Assembly (NCBI RefSeq): GCF_051014445.1 | Contig: NW_027488366.1 | Coordinates: 19,920,001 to 19,984,000 of the forward strand | Reading direction: 5' to 3' | Length of the DNA stretch: 64,000 nt | Source: Colletes latitarsis | Taxonomy: Eukaryota; Arthropoda; Insecta; Hymenoptera; Colletidae | Shown: positions 10,525-19,745 of the stretch, one piece after another | Layout: every line of letters begins with the position of its first letter | Numbering within the stretch: the stretch's first letter is position 1 | Notes under the pieces: model-generated | What the model saw: only the letters and a program-made list of their open reading frames with translations | Database searches by the model: none | What the model was told of the DNA's origin: nothing | Program-made: the position numbers and the translations under genes

Positions 10525-13500
10525 TCATCCGCCACGCCGAGGCGGCCGCCCGCGACGCCTCGCGACCGGGCGACGACCTCGGGCCACCGCACGAGCGCGA
10601 GCTTCAGCGCGCCGCTGAAGCTCGCGCTCCCTCCCCGCGGCCTCCTTCTGCAACATTACGTTCTCGCAGAAGGAGGCCACGGCCCTCCACTTCTCCTCGC
10701 TGCCGAGCATGGCGCGCACCACGCCCGGCAGCGAGACATCCCGCCCGACGACGCCGACCAGGACACGGCGCTCCCCCTCCCACGCGGGGCATACCTCCAG
10801 GGTATGATCCGCCGTGTCCTGCTCAGCGTCGCAGTGGCAGCAACGCGCCGTCGGCTCCTTCCCTATCCGGCACAGGTATCTTCCGAAGCTGCCATGCCCG
10901 GAAAATACCTGTGCCATCCGGTAGGTGAGGCTGCCATGGCCTCTGTCCAGCCACTCCTTCAGGAGTGGCCGAACCGCCCCGACAGTCCGGTGCCCCGCGG
11001 TTGGCAGAGCCAGCCGCTCCTGCCATGCGAGCAACACGGACTGCCGGGCCTGGCGCTTCAAATCGCCCCAAGCAGGTTCCTGCCCGCCCGGGACCGCCCC
11101 CACCCCCGCGCGACGGTCGACGCGGTGCCGGTACATCACCGCGTGCGACCGCGCGAGCAGGTCCATGGGCGGCATCCCCGCTAGAACCGTCGCCGCCTCA
11201 TGTGACATGGTCCGATACCCGCGGACGACCCTGAGCGCCATGCGCCTCTGCACCCGACGCAGCATAGTCATGCTGCGCCGGGAGGCAGCCAGGTCGTCCG
11301 TCCAGACGGGGGCCCCGTATAAGGCCACCGACTGGACCATTGCCACATAGAGGCGACGAACTCGGCCCGCCGGGCCCCCCAGGTTGGGCAGGATCCGGCC
11401 CAGAGCCGCAACCATCCTTTCCAACCGGGGGACCAGGCAGCGGAAATGCTGCTCGAAACGCCAGTGGCTATCGAGGATCAGCCCCAGATACCTGATCTGG
11501 GGCTTCACCTCGATGTCAGCCCCACCCACCCGGATCAGAGGGGGTGGCGGATCCTGCCGAGGTGAATGAAACGCAATCACCTCGGTCTTATGGACCGCCA
11601 CCGTCATCCCCATCCCCCTGATCCGGTCGACGACGCGTTGCGACCCCTCCTCCGCGCGACGCATGGCCCTCTCCCAGTGCGCCCCGACGGCCAGCACCAG
11701 TGTGTCATCCGCATAACACACCGCGCTGACGCCGTCGGGGAGGCCGGCCCGCAACACCGAGTCGTACGCGATGTTCCACAGGAGTGGCCCGAGGACCGAC
11801 CCCTGCGGAACACCGCAGTACACCTCCCTCCGCATATCACCATCCCGGCCCGGATACTCGATCCACCTGCCGCGGAGATAATCCCCGACGACCGCCCTGA
11901 GACAAGGGGGGACTCGATGATATTCGAGTCCCCTCCTTATCTCTTCCCAGGGGAGGGTGTTAAAGGCATTGGCAATATCCTTGGATATTGCCAATGCCAC
12001 CCCTCCCCGGGAGACGGCCGCCTCCGAGAGGGCCCTCACACGACCTATCGCGTCGATAGTCGATCGGCCCCCCCGGAAACCGAACTGGCAGTCGGCCAGA
12101 CCGGGATCACCCCGCGACAGGTGCTCGACGAGGCGGGCAGCAATCACACGCTCGAAGAGCTTGCCCACCTCGTCGAGGAGACAAATGGGCCGGTATGCGG
12201 AGGGAGACTCCGCGGGCCGACCCTCCTTCCGGAGGAGGACCATCCTCGCCACCTTCCAACTGGGGGGGAATCGCCCGTCCCTCAGGCAGCGGTCGAACAA
12301 CCGCCTGAGATCGGCCCCAAGGACGCCCTGGGTCAAGACCCAAACCCGGCCGGGCACACCATCCGGACCCGGGGCCGTGTTACGAACCCCGAGCCGTCTG
12401 ATGGCCGCTGCCAGCTCCTCCTGCGTGACCCCCAGCTCGGCCGTCCACTCCACTGGGACAGCCGCCGCCGCCGGAGGACGCGGTCCCCTCTCCCCAATTG
12501 GGAAGAGTGTATTGACCACGTCCTCCAGCAGCCGGGGGTCAAGACCCTCGGTGACGGGGGGCGCCCACGGGCGGAGCTTATTCAGCACCACCTTATATGG
12601 GCGCCCCCATGGATCGTCATCAAGGGTCTGGAGGAGCTCCTTCCATGCCTGGGTCTTGGCCCGTTTGATGGCGACCTGCAGAGCAACCCGCGCCACGCGG
12701 TATGCTCCATACAGGTCATCAGCTGCCCTCGCTCGCGCCACGCCGTCGCCTGTACGTTGACGACGGCGCGCGCGGGTGTACTGGCGTCGGGCGCGGACAG
12801 TCGCGACTCGCAACTCCGCGATCGCGTCCGACCACCAGTACACCGCCCGGCGAGGAGAAGCCCGCCCGACCCGAGGCATCGCCGCGTCGCAAATACCCGC
12901 GACCAATGCTCCGAGCCGGGCGACCTCCTCCTCTATGCTCGGCAACTCGGCCGCTCCCTGCGGCCAAGTTGCAGCGAGGGCAGCTGCCATCAGGGCGTCC
13001 TTGTCCAGGCGCCGAAGCGTCCAGCGGCGTGGTGGGGTGCCACGCAGGCGGCCGTGTCGGGATGCACTCGCGGCGGCAGAGACCTCCATCCGGATGTACC
13101 GGTGATCGGAGAGTGTCTCTGCCCCCGCGACCACGTGCCAACCCGACACCATGCGCACGGCGTTGGGGGTCGCGAATCCAACATCCACGATGGACCCCCC
13201 ATATCGCCGCACGCATGTGTGCTCCGACCCCCGGTTCAATACCCGGAGGTCGAGCCCCGCCGCCCAATCGCCCAGGATCCCGCCGCGAACGGAGGTCCTG
13301 GGGGATCCCCAAGCCACCGACTTGGCATTAAAATCCCCCAGGACCAGCACCGGCCGGGCCGCGTAGCGCTGCACGCATGCCGCGACCTCGGCCAAGTACA
13401 GCTCGAACGCAGCGTGACCGCTACGGGGCGAAATGTAGCACCCCACCACAGCGACTCCCCCCCAGTCCACGGCGACGAATCCCCGACCGCGCTCCAACAA

Positions 13501-13707
13501 GGAGAACGGTGGGGACCCGTCGCCCCCTCCCCATACCGTCGCCACCAAGCCGTCCGCGTCGCCCACCCAATGAGGGTGATCAGGGACGCGGTACGGCTCG
13601 GCGGCGACCGCCAGGCCAACCCCCCACTCCGCGAGGACTTGGGACATCAAGTCCTGTGCCGCGCGGCAGTGGTTGAGGTTGGCCTGGAGGAGGAGGCGGG
13701 GCGGCAT
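10525..13707 (-). CDS. ORF2: APE endonuclease / reverse transcriptase, copy 1
   Basis: A 1060-aa protein that would nick chromosomal DNA and copy the element RNA at the nick. APE-type endonuclease, about residues 1-205: QANLNH at 8-13, AEPYR at 36-40, LGDFNAKS at 123-130 and SDHRYI at 200-205. Reverse transcriptase, about 440-730: APGPDGVPG at 445-453, motif A with D577, GVPQGSVLGP at 632-641 and CYADD at 664-668 (D667, D668). The C-terminal finger is C956-x2-C959-x8-H968-x4-C973, followed by a very basic tail with RRGRPPRR. The ATG overlaps the ORF1 stop (TAATG), so translation is probably coupled. Residue 576, just before D577, is Lys where copy 2 has Leu (SKDIANAF against SLDIANAF). Leu is the expected type here, so activity may be impaired. 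About 16 other substitutions separate it from copy 2. Confidence 0.95.
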   Translation of the reverse strand: MPPRLLLQANLNHCRAAQDLMSQVLAEWGVGLAVAAEPYRVPDHPHWVGDADGLVATVWGGGDGSPPFSLLERGRGFVAVDWGGVAVVGCYISPRSGHAAFELYLAEVAACVQRYAARPVLVLGDFNAKSVAWGSPRTSVRGGILGDWAAGLDLRVLNRGSEHTCVRRYGGSIVDVGFATPNAVRMVSGWHVVAGAETLSDHRYIRMEVSAAASASRHGRLRGTPPRRWTLRRLDKDALMAAALAATWPQGAAELPSIEEEVARLGALVAGICDAAMPRVGRASPRRAVYWWSDAIAELRVATVRARRQYTRARRRQRTGDGVARARAADDLYGAYRVARVALQVAIKRAKTQAWKELLQTLDDDPWGRPYKVVLNKLRPWAPPVTEGLDPRLLEDVVNTLFPIGERGPRPPAAAAVPVEWTAELGVTQEELAAAIRRLGVRNTAPGPDGVPGRVWVLTQGVLGADLRRLFDRCLRDGRFPPSWKVARMVLLRKEGRPAESPSAYRPICLLDEVGKLFERVIAARLVEHLSRGDPGLADCQFGFRGGRSTIDAIGRVRALSEAAVSRGGVALAISKDIANAFNTLPWEEIRRGLEYHRVPPCLRAVVGDYLRGRWIEYPGRDGDMRREVYCGVPQGSVLGPLLWNIAYDSVLRAGLPDGVSAVCYADDTLVLAVGAHWERAMRRAEEGSQRVVDRIRGMGMTVAVHKTEVIAFHSPRQDPPPPLIRVGGADIEVKPQIRYLGLILDSHWRFEQHFRCLVPRLERMVAALGRILPNLGGPAGRVRRLYVAMVQSVALYGAPVWTDDLAASRRSMTMLRRVQRRMALRVVRGYRTMSHEAATVLAGMPPMDLLARSHAVMYRHRVDRRAGVGAVPGGQEPAWGDLKRQARQSVLLAWQERLALPTAGHRTVGAVRPLLKEWLDRGHGSLTYRMAQVFSGHGSFGRYLCRIGKEPTARCCHCDAEQDTADHTLEVCPAWEGERRVLVGVVGRDVSLPGVVRAMLGSEEKWRAVASFCENVMLQKEAAGRERELQRRAEARARAVARGRRPVARRRGRPPRRGG
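10593..10629 (-). other. 17-bp perfect stem with 3-nt loop inside ORF2, copy 1
   Basis: Arms 10593-10609 and 10613-10629 are exact reverse complements of 17 bp, separated by three bases. The stem lies within the codons of the basic C-terminal tail of ORF2. A second perfect stem of 13 bp follows at 10639-10651 and 10666-10678 (GGCCTCCTTCTGC). A third, 17 bp with one mismatch that is a G-U wobble in RNA, is at 10869-10885 and 10899-10915. Confidence 0.9.
11965..11998 (-). other. 34-bp palindrome over RT motif A, copy 1
   Basis: Two perfect 16-bp arms (GGCATTGGCAATATCC at 11965-11980 and its reverse complement at 11983-11998) flank a 2-bp centre. The centre reads TT on plus and AA on the sense strand, whereas the sense strand of copy 2 has TT. 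The flip changes the codon before the catalytic Asp from TTG (Leu) to AAG (Lys). Confidence 0.92.
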
Positions 13708-13709
13708 TA
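13705..13709 (-). promoter_or_regulatory. TAATG stop-start overlap of ORF1 and ORF2, copy 1
   Basis: On the sense strand the ORF1 stop TAA and the ORF2 start ATG share one A. The same pentamer joins the two frames in copy 2. UAAUG is the junction at which termination-reinitiation was shown for the SART1 element of silkworm. By analogy, ORF2 here is probably translated by ribosomes that finish ORF1. Confidence 0.85.
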
Positions 13710-15584
13710 ATTAATGGCCGCGCCAGCCTCCTCCCGGCCGTCCGTCCCCGTAGCACCGTCCACCTCCATGGAGGACGATGCCACCGCCCTCGGCACCGGA
13801 GCCGGTGCAGCCCGCCTCTTCCTCTCCTTCCGGGAGGGGGGGGAGCACTTCTTGCTCCCCACCCTGTGATCGGCTGGCCTCCCCATGTCCGCACACAGCG
13901 GGCAGTGGGGGGCCACCGAGCACTGGCTCGCACGGTGCTCTTTGGCACCGCAGCGGTAACACTGACCGCTGCGGTCCACCGGCGAGGTGCACCACTGCCT
14001 CACGTGCCCCAATTCGAGGCAGCGGTGACACTGGAGCGGGCGCGGCGCGAGGATTTCCACTCGCGCCGAAACCCACCCCACCAACACCCTCCCGGATTCC
14101 GCCACCTTACGGGCGGCGGAGAGGGGGCACCGGGCCCACACCGACCCGAGGCCGGAGGGCGACCTGCGGATCTCTCCGATCCGCAGGTCCTCCACAAGAC
14201 AGTCCCCCGCCCTCGCAAGGGCACGGGACACATCCTGTGCGCTGACCGAGTCGTCTAGCCCACAAACGCGCATCTCCGTGCGCTTCGTGTGCCGAGCGAC
14301 CCGGACACCTCGCTCGCCCAGCTGCTCCCGGAGCCTCTGGGCGAGACGATCCGCCTTCGCGCCGCCTTCTGCACCGGGGATCTCCAGCAAGAGACCCCCG
14401 GTCACGGCCCTCTTCGCCCTCACGGAGGCGATGCCCAGCTCTTCCAGGGAGATATTCTCCCTGGCGAGCCGCATCGCCTCCGCGAGGGTCAGGTCGCCCC
14501 CCTGCGCAACGGTCAGCGTCACCGCTGCCGTTTTTGGGGGACGACCTGGTCGTGCCTTCCCGACCTTCGCGGCCTTTACCTTGGCCGCCGGCGGCGGAGG
14601 CGGAGGCCGCGGTTGCGAGGCCTTCCTCGCCGCCCGCTTCGCCTTCCGCCCCACCACCTCACTCCACGCCACCCCCCCTTGGGAGAGTGCCGTGGAGGAC
14701 GCGACCACCGCGACCACGGGTACACCACCCCCCTTGGGGGTCGCGACCCGGGGCCCTGGTGCCGCAACGCTGGGCGGAGCCTTCACTCCGCCCTTCTTTG
14801 CCTTCCCCGACTGTACCGGAACAGGTCGGGGAGGCACCGCCTTCCTGCTGACCGCTCTTCCGGCGAGGAGCTCCTCCCGGAAGGCGGCCAGCTTGCCATC
14901 AATCATGTCCCCAATCCTCCTCAGAAGATCGTCTTCTGAGGAGGACGGGGACTTCTTCACGGGCGGAGTGCGGGTGGAGGGGCCCACGGTGCCCCGCACC
15001 ACTGCCGCCGCACTCCGCTTATTTACCTCCGCCGAGGGACGCGGCGGTGGAGGAGGAGGGAGGATGGGAGGGAGGGCCGCGCTGTTCCACAGCGCCTCTG
15101 CCCTCCTCCTCCCCTGTCGCTCCTCCTCCAACAGGAGCTGCAGACGGGCGTTCCGCCCTCTGAGCTCCCGCGCCGCCTCCCTCATTTCCTCCACCGCGGC
15201 CTTCAGGGCCTCCGCGCCACCGCTTTTCTGCCCCTTAAAGGAGCAGGCAGCGGCGACTTTCTCCACCCGCCTCAGGGACGAGGAGATCCTCTCCGATATC
15301 TCCTCGGTCACCTCGTCCCTGAGGCAACTCAGCCTCACCGACGGGCTCATCGCCCCGCCCACCTCGACGACGGCCTGCCCCGCCCTCTTCCTCTTAGAGC
15401 CTATGAGGCTCCTGGTGGAGGAGAAGGACGAGACTGACGCAGTCTCGTCGTCCTCCTCCATCTTCCACGAAGCCGGGCCAGGCGCTGGAGGCGGCGCGAG
15501 CGCCGTCACTCCAGTCCCAACACCGCCTTCGTCCTCCCCCTCTGACTTACCCCGTCCCATCCCCGTTTTAATATTGAGTTCCAT
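13707..15584 (-). CDS. ORF1: Gag-like nucleic-acid-binding protein, copy 1
   Basis: A 625-aa protein expected to coat element RNA and deliver it to the target. Seen in order: an acidic/Ser-rich N-terminus; a basic cluster GSKRKR at 62-67 that could be a nuclear signal; a charged heptad-like helix at about 125-165, likely coiled coil; Pro/Ala-rich linkers; an AT-hook-like ARPGRPPK at 334-341; a folded segment at about 355-515; and three zinc knuckles. The knuckles are C519-x2-C-x4-H-x4-C532, C542-x2-C-x4-H-x4-C555 and C561-x2-C-x8-H-x6-C580. Three CCHC knuckles are typical of R1-clade ORF1 proteins. The ATG at 15584 is preferred because the upstream frame has a stop (GGG TAA) in the leader. 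The 3' end overlaps ORF2 by one base. It is intact, unlike its partner in copy 2. Confidence 0.93.
   Translation of the reverse strand: MELNIKTGMGRGKSEGEDEGGVGTGVTALAPPPAPGPASWKMEEDDETASVSSFSSTRSLIGSKRKRAGQAVVEVGGAMSPSVRLSCLRDEVTEEISERISSSLRRVEKVAAACSFKGQKSGGAEALKAAVEEMREAARELRGRNARLQLLLEEERQGRRRAEALWNSAALPPILPPPPPPRPSAEVNKRSAAAVVRGTVGPSTRTPPVKKSPSSSEDDLLRRIGDMIDGKLAAFREELLAGRAVSRKAVPPRPVPVQSGKAKKGGVKAPPSVAAPGPRVATPKGGGVPVVAVVASSTALSQGGVAWSEVVGRKAKRAARKASQPRPPPPPPAAKVKAAKVGKARPGRPPKTAAVTLTVAQGGDLTLAEAMRLARENISLEELGIASVRAKRAVTGGLLLEIPGAEGGAKADRLAQRLREQLGERGVRVARHTKRTEMRVCGLDDSVSAQDVSRALARAGDCLVEDLRIGEIRRSPSGLGSVWARCPLSAARKVAESGRVLVGWVSARVEILAPRPLQCHRCLELGHVRQWCTSPVDRSGQCYRCGAKEHRASQCSVAPHCPLCADMGRPADHRVGSKKCSPPSRKERKRRAAPAPVPRAVASSSMEVDGATGTDGREEAGAAIN
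14915..14945 (-). other. 14-bp perfect stem with 3-nt loop inside ORF1, copy 1
   Basis: Arms 14915-14928 (TCCTCCTCAGAAGA) and 14932-14945 are exact reverse complements around a 3-nt loop, in the codons just before the helix LLRRIGDMIDG. A 10-bp stem with a 3-nt loop (GACGAGACTG) is also in ORF1 at 15427-15449. Confidence 0.9.
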
Positions 15585-15969
15585 AATATTCCCACGAGCA
15601 GGTCGGAAGAAAAGGTCCGCCCGGGCAGAGCCGCCTTACCCGGGTAAGCCTATATACTCCGGGGGTTCGGCAGGTTCCCCGGAGGTGGTCGCTTGGGATT
15701 GGGCCTTCTCCCCCAACCATGCATCCCATCGCCGCGCACCATAGCTTAGGATTGGAGGGCGATTTTATAGAGTCGCCATACTCGTGGCCCAGGCGGTTAA
15801 GCCAAGACCCCCGTTCCTCCTGCCGTCACGTACCATTCACAAAACCAATAGGGAATTGTGAATGGGTCGTTGTGACGACCAACAGGAGGCTTACGGTGTG
15901 TGTATGACTCGGGTACCCCGGGTTCGTTAAGCCCGTACTGCAGCTGAAAGGCTGGCAGCCCCTGAGGGG
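15585..15969 (-). promoter_or_regulatory. 5'UTR of retroelement copy 1 with compound hairpin
   Basis: A 385-bp leader. The terminal CCCCTCAGGGG (15959-15969) is itself a small inverted repeat. A compound hairpin spans 15816-15889, with nested arms CCTCCTG, CGTCAC (opposed by GTGACG) and CCATTCACAA (15833-15842, opposed at 15856-15865). TATA-like sequences occur on the sense strand (TATAAAA at 15763-15769, and TATATA nearer ORF1), but their function is unproven. R1-clade elements carry internal promoters or rely on co-transcription, so the leader is a reasonable place for promoter or RNA-processing signals. Confidence 0.7.
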
Positions 15970-15983
15970 ATCCCAGACTTAAC
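15970..15983 (+). repeat. Target-site duplication of retroelement copy 1, 5' side
   Basis: ATCCCAGACTTAAC, identical to 9972-9985. The satellite continues uninterrupted after it (TTGCGTTATCC), so the pre-insertion site can be read across the two flanks. Confidence 0.9.
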
Positions 15984-16721
15984 TTGCGTTATCCTCTAAA
16001 ATATTGATCGAAACCAGGTTTAATCGACTGTTTCAGTGTGGTACCATATTACTACGTGATCCAAACCAGAAAAAACCCAGGATCCGTACAACAAGTATGT
16101 GAAGAATGCGAAAGTATGAGTCTGATGAGTGAAAATCCCAGACCTAACCTAGACCTAACATGCGTTATCCTCTAAAATATTGATCGAAACCAGGTTTAAT
16201 TGACCGTTTCAGTGTGGTACCACATTACTACGTGATCCAAACCAGAAAAAACCCAGGATCCGTTCAACAAGTATGTGAAGGATGCGAAAGTATGAGTCTG
16301 ATCAGTGAAAATCTCAGGCCTTACCTAGACCTAACTTGCGTTGTCCTCTAAAATATTGATGGAAACCTGGTTTCATTGACCGTTTCAGTGTGGTACTACA
16401 TTACTACGTGATGCAATCCAGAAAAAGCCCAGGATCTAGCCATCAAGTATGAGAAATATGCGAAAGAATGAGCCTGATGATAGCAAATCCCAGACCTAAC
16501 CTAGACCTAACATGCGTTATCCTCTAAAATATTGAGCGAAACCAGGTTTAATGGACTGTTTCAGTGTGGTACCACACTACTTCGTGATCCAAACCAGAAA
16601 AAACCCAGGATCTGTTCAACAAGTATGTGAAAAACGCGAAACTGTGAGCCTGATGAGGGCAAATCTTAGACCTAACCCAGACCTAAGATGCGTTATCCTC
16701 TAAAATATTTATCCAGACCAG

Positions 16722-19700
16722 GTTTCATTGACTGTTTCAGCGTGGTACCACATTACTACGTGATCCAAACCAGAAAAAACCCAGGATCTGTTCAACAAGT
16801 ATGTGAAAAACGCGAAAGTATGAGCCTGATGAGGGCAAATCCCAGACATATCCCAGACCTAACTTGCGTTGTCCTCTAAGATATTGATGGAAACCAGGTT
16901 TAATTGACTGTTTCAGTGTTGTACTACATTACTACGTGATGCAATCCAGAAAAAGCCCAGGATCTAGCCATCAAGTATGAGAAATATGCGAAAGAATGAG
17001 CCTGATGAGAGCAAATCCCAGACCTATCCCAGACGTAACTTGCGTTGTCCTCTAAAATATTGATCGAAACCAGGTTTAATTGACCGTTTCAGTGTGGTAC
17101 CACATTACTACGTGATCCAAACCAGAGAAAACCCAGGATCCGTTCAACAAGTATGTGAAGGATGCGAAAGTATGAGTCTGATCAGTGGAAATCACAGGCC
17201 TTACCTAGACCTAACTTGCGTTGTCCTCTAAAATATTGATGGAAACCAGGTTTCATTGACTGTTTCAGTGTGGTACTAGATTACTACGTGATGCAATCCA
17301 GAAGAAGCCCAGGATCTAGCCATCAAGTATGAGAAATATGCGAAGGAATGAGCCTGATGAGAGCAAATCCCAGACCTAACCTAGACCTAACATGCGTTAT
17401 CCTCTAAAATATTGAGCGAAACCAGGTTTAATGGACTGTTTCAGTGTGGTACCACACTACTTCGTGATCCAAACCAGAAATAGCCCAGGATCTAGCCATG
17501 AAGTATGAGAAATATGCGAAAGTAAGAGCCTGATGAGGGCAAATCCTAGATCTATCCCAGACGTAACTTGATACAATCCAGAAACAGCCCAGGATCTAGC
17601 CATGAAGTATGAGAAATATGCGAAAGTATGAACCTGATGAGGGCAAATCCTAGACCTAACACAGACCTAACATGAATTATTCTCTAAAATATTGATCGAA
17701 ACCAGGTTTAATTGACTGTTTCAGCGTGGTACCACATTACTACGTGGTCCAAACCAGAAAAAACCCAGGATCAGTTGAACAAGTAAGTGAAGAATGCGAA
17801 AGTATGAGTCTGATGAGTGAAAATCCCAGGGCTAACCTAGACCTAACATGCGTCATCCTCTAAAATATTGATCAAAACCAGGTTTCATGGACTGTTTCAG
17901 TGTGGTACCACACTACAACGTGATCCAAACTAGAAAAAACCCAGGATCTGTTCAACAATTATGTGAAAAACGCGAAAGTATGAGCCTGATGACGGCAAAT
18001 CCCAGACATATCCCAGACCTAACTTGCGTTGTCCTCTAAGATATTGATGGAAACCAGGTTTAATTGACTGTTTCAGTGTGGTACCACATTACTACGTGAC
18101 CCAAACCAGAAAAATCCCATGATCTGTTCAACAAGTATGTGAAAAACGCGAAAGTATGAGCCTGATGAGGGCAAATCCCAGACCTAACCTAGACCTAACA
18201 TGAATTATTCTCTAAAATATTGATCGAAACCAGGTTTCATTGACTGTTTCAGCGTGGTACCACATTACTACGTGATCCAAACCAGAAAAAACCCAGGATC
18301 TGTTCAACAAGTATGTGAAAAACGCGAAAGTATGAGCCTGATGAGGGCAAATCCCAGACATATCCCAGACCTAACTTGCGTTGTCCTCTAAGATATTGAT
18401 GGAAACCAGGTTTAATTGACTGTTTCAGTGTTGTACTACATTACTACGTGATGCAATCCAGAAAAAGCCCAGGATCTAGCCATCAAGTATGAGAAATATG
18501 CGAAAGAATGAGCCTGATGAGAGCAAATCCCAGACCTATCCCAGACGTAACTTGCGTTGTCCTCTAAAATATTGATCGAAACCAGGTTTAATTGACCGTT
18601 TCAGTGTGGTACCACATTACTACGTGGTCCAAACCAGAGAAAACCCAGGATCCGTTCAACAAGTATGTGAAGGATGCGAAAGTATGAGTCTGATCAGTGG
18701 AAATCACAGGCCTTACCTAGACCTAACTTGCGTTGTCCTCTAAAATATTGATGGAAACCAGGTTTCATTGACTGTTTCAGTGTGGTACTAGATTACTACG
18801 TGATGCAATCCAGAAAAAGCCCAGGATCTAGCCATGAAGTATGAGAAATATGCGAAGGAATGAGCCTGATGAGAGCAAATCCCAGACCTAACCTAGACCT
18901 AACATGCGTTATCCTCTAAAATATTGAGCGAAACCAGGTTTAATGGACTGTTTCAGTGTGGTACCACACTACTTCGTGATCCAAACCAGAAATAGCCCAG
19001 GATCTAGCCATGAAGTATGAGAAATATGCGAAAGTAAGAGCCTGATGAGGGCAAATCCTAGATCTATCCCAGACGTAACTTGATACAATCCAGAAACAGC
19101 CCAGGATCTAGCCATGAAGTATGAGAAATATGCGAAAGTATGAACCTGATGAGGGCAAATCCTAGACCTAACACAGACCTAACATGAATTATTCTCTAAA
19201 ATATTGATCGAAACCAGGTTTAATTGACTGTTTCAGCGTGGTACCACATTACTACGTGGTCCAAACCAGAAAAAACCCAGGATCAGTTGAACAAGTAAGT
19301 GAAGAATGCGAAAGTATGAGTCTGATGAGTGAAAATCCCAGGGCTAACCTAGACCTAACATGCGTCATCCTCTAAAATATTGATCAAAACCAGGTTTAAT
19401 GGACTGTTTCAGTGTGGTACCACACTACAACGTGATCCAAACTAGAAAAAACCCAGGATCTGTTCAACAATTATGTGAAAAACGCGAAAGTATGAGCCTG
19501 ATGACGGCAAATCCCAGACATATCCCAGACCTAACTTGCGTTGTCCTCTAAGATATTGATGGAAACCAGGTTTAATTGACTGTTTCAGTGTGGTACCACA
19601 TTACTACGTGACCCAAACCAGAAAAATCCCATGATCTGTTCAACAAGTATGTGAAAAACGCGAAAGTATGAGCCTGATGAGGGCAAATCCCAGACCTAAC

Positions 19701-19745
19701 CTAGACCTAACATGAATTATTCTCTAAAATATTGATCGAAACCAG
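16722..19745 (+). repeat. 1512-bp tandem duplication of satellite
   Basis: 16722-18233 and 18234-19745 are near-identical. Both contain the same truncated monomer, in which GACGTAACTTG joins directly to ATACAATCC at about 17570 and 19082 with loss of about 72 bp. This makes the unit nine monomers minus 72 bp. The shared private deletion shows that the deletion came first and a recent unequal exchange duplicated the segment. Confidence 0.88.

Larger units (their letters stand above)
9986..15969 (-). mobile_element. R1-clade-like non-LTR retrotransposon, copy 1 (structurally complete)
   Basis: A 5,984-bp insertion read on the minus strand: 5' end CCCCTCAGGGG, 5'UTR (385 bp), ORF1, ORF2 overlapping by one base, 3'UTR (~516 bp) and a 23-nt A-tail. 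It is flanked by exact 14-bp target-site duplications and is much more GC-rich than the satellite. The two-ORF layout fits the R1 clade (R1, TRAS, SART, Waldo). The evidence is a Gag with three CCHC knuckles and an ORF2 with APE endonuclease, RT and a C-terminal CCHC. Insertion in a telomere-like motif recalls TRAS/SART, while the ~14-bp duplication recalls R1. Both ORFs are open, so the insertion looks young. One caution on activity is a Lys beside the catalytic Asp of the RT (see ORF2). The exact family is not recognised. Confidence 0.95.

Noticed and set aside
11566..13710. 714-aa open frame antisense to ORF2 of copy 1, and a 488-aa one antisense to ORF1 (14278-15744)
   Set aside because: They are GC-rich shadow frames. 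The ORF2-antisense frame is fragmented in copy 2 while the sense frame stays intact, and the composition is Arg/Pro/His-rich with no domain.
15970..16100. 28S rDNA target as for classical R1
   Set aside because: Flanks of both copies are satellite; no rRNA gene sequence is recognisable anywhere in the window.
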